Origin: Clostridia bacterium
Lineage (GTDB): Bacteria; Bacillota; Clostridia; Oscillospirales; Acutalibacteraceae
DNA length: 50,274 nucleotides
Assembly: GCA_017403065.1 (NCBI GenBank)
Contig: JAFQOT010000005.1
Coordinates: forward strand, 1 to 50,274
Direction: 5' to 3'
The notes below the pieces were generated by a model that was not told the origin of the DNA, searched no databases, and worked only from the letters and a program-made list of their open reading frames with translations. Positions 48,358-50,274 of this stretch are shown in pieces (position 1 is the first letter of the stretch; every line of letters starts with the position of its first letter). A program made the translations under genes and the position numbers.

Positions 48358-49385
48358 TTGTATTTATAATTTCTATTATTTTACTTTTGTGCTGTATTTG
48401 TATCCCTGTATCTGCAAGTTCAATATATCAATTACCTGTAAATCAACCTCGTACAGATAATCAAAGCGGATATATTGAATATATAGTTAGAAATAGTGAC
48501 GGCACTTTAATGCCATTTGTGACTTTTTGGCAATTAAACTGTGATAATATGAAAGCAAATGGTGAAACTGACGTTTTTCCTTTGGTTGACGTTGTAGTTA
48601 ATTATTCAGGTATTTTTTTATCTTGTACTCTTAGCCAGTATGATTCGTCACTTGGTTCTCTTTTTACTTTTTCAGGCGGTTCTGTAAATAGTGCTGGTGG
48701 TTATAATTATTGGTCTGATGATTTTGTTAGTGACTTTACAATATCACGTGTTGCTTATGAGGGTACTGTGGTTGGCTTTAAAATTTATGGTAATGGTACT
48801 TTAATTGATACTAATATCAATAATGATATTAAATGGAATATGTCTTATAGTGAAACGTCTGTTTTATATGAGGCAATTATGTCTTTAGCTCAGGCTTCTG
48901 TTAATAGTAGTGGCTCAATAACACAAAATGCTACTGATAATGCTAATAAGATACAGCAAAATCAAGATGAAAATACTGACAAAATTATAGATAACCAAAA
49001 TCAATTACAAGAAAATGAGAAGAACGAGGCTGAAACGCAAGGGCAGGGAAGCGTTGATGATGTTTCGGGTGCTATTGAAGATAAAAGTGCAGGGTTTATT
49101 AGTTCTATAACAAGCCTTGTTTCCGCAATGAGTTATGAAGGCACTGCTTGTGCTTGGTCTTTTCCTGCGTTGAAATTACCTGCTATAGATGGTGTTATGC
49201 CTGAATATCAGTTAACTGAAGAAAAACCTATAGATTTTGAGTTTTGGGTCAATAAAATACCTTCGAATGTTTTATTACTTGTTAGGTCGGTTTTAACTGT
49301 TGCCTTAATAGGCTATTGCTTCAAAGAACTTTATAATACTATATCTTATGTATTAACTTTGAAAGGCGGTGGTAATAATGAGTAA
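48333..49385 (+). CDS. pIII-like minor coat/adsorption protein
   Basis: 350 residues. A signal peptide (1-29, basic start, long hydrophobic core, VSA-S cleavage site) leads to a secreted N-terminal domain rich in serine, asparagine and aromatic residues (about 30-190). A polar N/Q/E-rich linker follows (about 195-245, repeated N-x-Q and D-N units), then a region with a cysteine and FPALKLP, and a C-terminal membrane span NVLLLVRSVLTVALIGYCF. Signal, receptor part, flexible linker and C-terminal anchor are the plan of pIII. Host binding is inferred. Confidence 0.72.
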   Translation: MFRQRKKIVVFIISIILLLCCICIPVSASSIYQLPVNQPRTDNQSGYIEYIVRNSDGTLMPFVTFWQLNCDNMKANGETDVFPLVDVVVNYSGIFLSCTLSQYDSSLGSLFTFSGGSVNSAGGYNYWSDDFVSDFTISRVAYEGTVVGFKIYGNGTLIDTNINNDIKWNMSYSETSVLYEAIMSLAQASVNSSGSITQNATDNANKIQQNQDENTDKIIDNQNQLQENEKNEAETQGQGSVDDVSGAIEDKSAGFISSITSLVSAMSYEGTACAWSFPALKLPAIDGVMPEYQLTEEKPIDFEFWVNKIPSNVLLLVRSVLTVALIGYCFKELYNTISYVLTLKGGGNNE

Positions 49386-49677
49386 TGCTGTTAAATGGGC
49401 TTTGTTGGCGGCAGGTGCTGTTTTATTAATTGGTTTAGTAATGGCTTTGCCATTTGTTGAATTTATAAATTTTGGTGAGTTCGGTGGTGCTATATCTAAT
49501 ATTGTTAGTGTTGTAGGTGGTTTGTTTAGTTCTGCAAGGGGTTTAATTAATTGCTTTTTATTACCATTTGGAAGATCTGTGTTATCAGGTTTGTTAATTT
49601 GGTTGTTTGGTAAGTGGGCTATAACCATTTCTATTAAGACTGTAACTTGGGTATATCATTTTGTATTTAGAGGATAA
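49378..49677 (+). CDS. pVI-like membrane protein
   Basis: 99 residues, very hydrophobic, with a span at 6-28 and one or two further spans (GLINCFLLPFGRSVLSGLLIWLFG, then ITISIKTVTWVYHFVF). It follows the pIII-like gene with an 8-base overlap, the same order as gene III-gene VI in Ff phages, and resembles the small DUF2523-type inovirus proteins in size and layout. ATG 49378 follows AAAGGCGG. Likely a virion-tip or assembly protein. Confidence 0.65.
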   Translation: MSNAVKWALLAAGAVLLIGLVMALPFVEFINFGEFGGAISNIVSVVGGLFSSARGLINCFLLPFGRSVLSGLLIWLFGKWAITISIKTVTWVYHFVFRG

Positions 49678-49682
49678 GAAAG

Positions 49683-49718
49683 AAGCCCCCATTGTTCGTG
49701 GGGGCGAACAGGGGGCTT
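49683..49718 (+). repeat. GC-rich hairpin before the last phage gene
   Basis: AAGCCCCC (49683-49690) pairs with GGGGGCTT (49711-49718) and TGTTCG (49693-49698) with CGAACA (49705-49710), a long stem with one 2-base bulge, followed by TTCT. It may be a terminator for the pVI-like gene or a packaging structure; its right arm lies at the ribosome-site position of the next gene. Confidence 0.7.
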
Positions 49719-49722
49719 TTCT

Positions 49723-49926
49723 ATGACTGTTAAGGATAAATTAATGATTTATATATATCGTAAAATGTCTCAATTGGAAAATGAAAAAGAAGAAATTAAA
49801 CATCAATTAAGATTTCAGCCAATGGACAGTTTGGATATGTACGAATTAATGCGTAATGATATTCGCATTAACGCTTGGAACGAGTTTGTAAAAGAACTCT
49901 TTGAGATAGTCATAAACTGCAAGTAA
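49723..49926 (+). CDS. Small helical phage protein of unknown function
   Basis: 67 residues, soluble and predicted helical, with a charged coiled stretch MSQLENEKEEIKHQLRF and the end VKELFEIVINC. It lies between two G5/C5 hairpins. The only ribosome-site-like sequence is the GGGGG in the upstream hairpin. I recognise no family; it could be a regulator. Confidence 0.55.
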   Translation: MTVKDKLMIYIYRKMSQLENEKEEIKHQLRFQPMDSLDMYELMRNDIRINAWNEFVKELFEIVINCK

Positions 49927-49949
49927 AGGGGGCTACAAGCCCCCTTTAC
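49923..49949 (+). repeat. Perfect GC-rich hairpin at the right end of the prophage
   Basis: GTAAAGGGGGCT (49923-49934) pairs with AGCCCCCTTTAC (49938-49949), 12 bp with a 3-base loop. There is no T run after it, so it is a poor terminator. It lies 13 bases before the right direct repeat. A packaging-signal role is possible. Confidence 0.7.
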
Positions 49950-49961
49950 TCATACATACCG

Positions 49962-49979
49962 AATTGTACTAAATGAATA
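49962..49979 (+). repeat. Right prophage direct repeat (attR candidate)
   Basis: AATTGTACTAAATGAATA matches the left repeat at 45215-45232 at 17 of 18 positions; the mismatch is G for A at the fifth base. Confidence 0.65.
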
Positions 49980-50274
49980 TTTAATATAATTAGGGGGAGT
50001 GAAACACAATAATATTTATATAATTGTTAGATAATAGTTAAATTTAAACTAAAATAAAGAAATTAGATAATTAGAATTTATTTACCTAATTAAGTATCAA
50101 TTAGAACTTATATTAAACTTTAAAATTTAAACTTTATTTGTTTTACAAATTTTTTGCTAAAACAATTTTATAATACAATTAAAAATCATACTTTATATCT
50201 TTTTTTAAAAAAATATATCTAATAGGATTTTTTAAAACATAGGTTACATCATTTAAAAATATTCTATCGGCTAA
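49980..50274. other. AT-rich non-coding flank
   Basis: After the right repeat the sequence is very AT-rich, with short A and T runs and no frame of useful length on either strand. No RNA gene, terminator or promoter stands out. Confidence 0.6.

Larger units (their letters stand above)
45215..49979 (+). mobile_element. Filamentous (inovirus-like) prophage, about 4.75 kb
   Basis: The element is bounded by an 18-bp direct repeat with one mismatch (45215-45232 and 49962-49979), so the circular form would be about 4747 bp. It holds a repressor, HUH Rep, gpV-like protein, major-coat-like protein, Zot-like ATPase, several small membrane proteins, a pIII-like protein with signal peptide, and a hairpin-rich non-coding region. 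This set and order is that of filamentous phages, less the outer membrane secretin. There is no integrase gene. Assignments are based on motifs, size, topology and gene order. Confidence 0.82.

Overview
The window looks like a chromosomal piece of a low-GC, spore-forming member of the Clostridia (Oscillospiraceae-like, probably a gut organism). This rests on the AT-rich sequence with strong AGGAGG-type ribosome sites and TTGACA/TATAAT promoters, spoIIM next to a xerD-type gene, a SPOCS-LysM spore protein, an IspH-ribosomal S1 fusion, the class III (anaerobic) ribonucleotide reductase with NrdR, and an archaeal/fungal-type Asd. No rRNA or tRNA gene was recognised.

Layout. 1-712: an IS200/IS605-type element with its hairpins and a transposase leader that hides the ribosome site. 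770-3460: a FabG-like reductase facing left, then spoIIM and a XerD-like recombinase whose catalytic residues are altered. 3627-6467: complete proline operon proB-proA-proC. 6527-10686: MarR regulator with its own operator, driving an asymmetric heterodimeric ABC exporter. 10709-13511: SPOCS-LysM gene with a sequestered ribosome site, and a converging CE15-like esterase. 13679-14457: small zinc-ribbon membrane protein followed by a hairpin-array element with terminal inverted repeats (MITE-like). 14519-18478: HI0933-type flavoprotein, cmk and ispH-rpsA. 18591-20845: MFS and YitT membrane proteins. 20849-24265: nrdD, nrdG and dut under NrdR boxes. 24365-29422: FAD oxidoreductase, a DnaD-type gene, a DnaC/DnaI-like loader gene broken by an in-frame TAA, and mnmG. 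29572-30720: HtrA protease. Leftward 36300-30772: nrdR-gltX-glnS-nif3 and two small genes of unknown function. 36447-45130: cyclophilin, DUF378, asd-dapA-dapB (leftward), queA-tgt-yajC, a TIGR04086-like membrane protein, rsmA and a hypothetical gene.

45215-49979 is the most interesting part: a compact element of about 4.75 kb, bounded by an 18-bp direct repeat with one mismatch, that reads as a filamentous-phage (inovirus-like) prophage of a Gram-positive host. In order it has a terminator, a region dense in perfect hairpins (candidate origin and packaging signal), a divergent Cro/CI-type repressor, an operator region, an HUH rolling-circle Rep, a 53-residue gpV-like protein, a 62-residue major-coat-like protein followed by a strong terminator, a Zot/pI-like ATPase without a membrane segment, a 37-residue single-span membrane protein, a 138-residue protein with a C-terminal membrane segment, a pIII-like protein with signal peptide and C-terminal anchor, a pVI-like membrane protein, and a small last gene between two G5/C5 hairpins. 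There is no secretin gene, as expected without an outer membrane, and no integrase, so integration would need host recombinases. The order replication, ssDNA binding, coat, terminator, minor coat and assembly broadly follows the modules of Ff-type phages. The assignments rest on motifs, size, topology and gene order, not on database searches.

The host genes support ordinary functions: proline, lysine and queuosine synthesis, dNTP supply, translation and sporulation. A repeated feature of the window is the ribosome site buried in an inverted repeat, seen at tnpA, at the SPOCS gene and at the TIGR04086-like gene.
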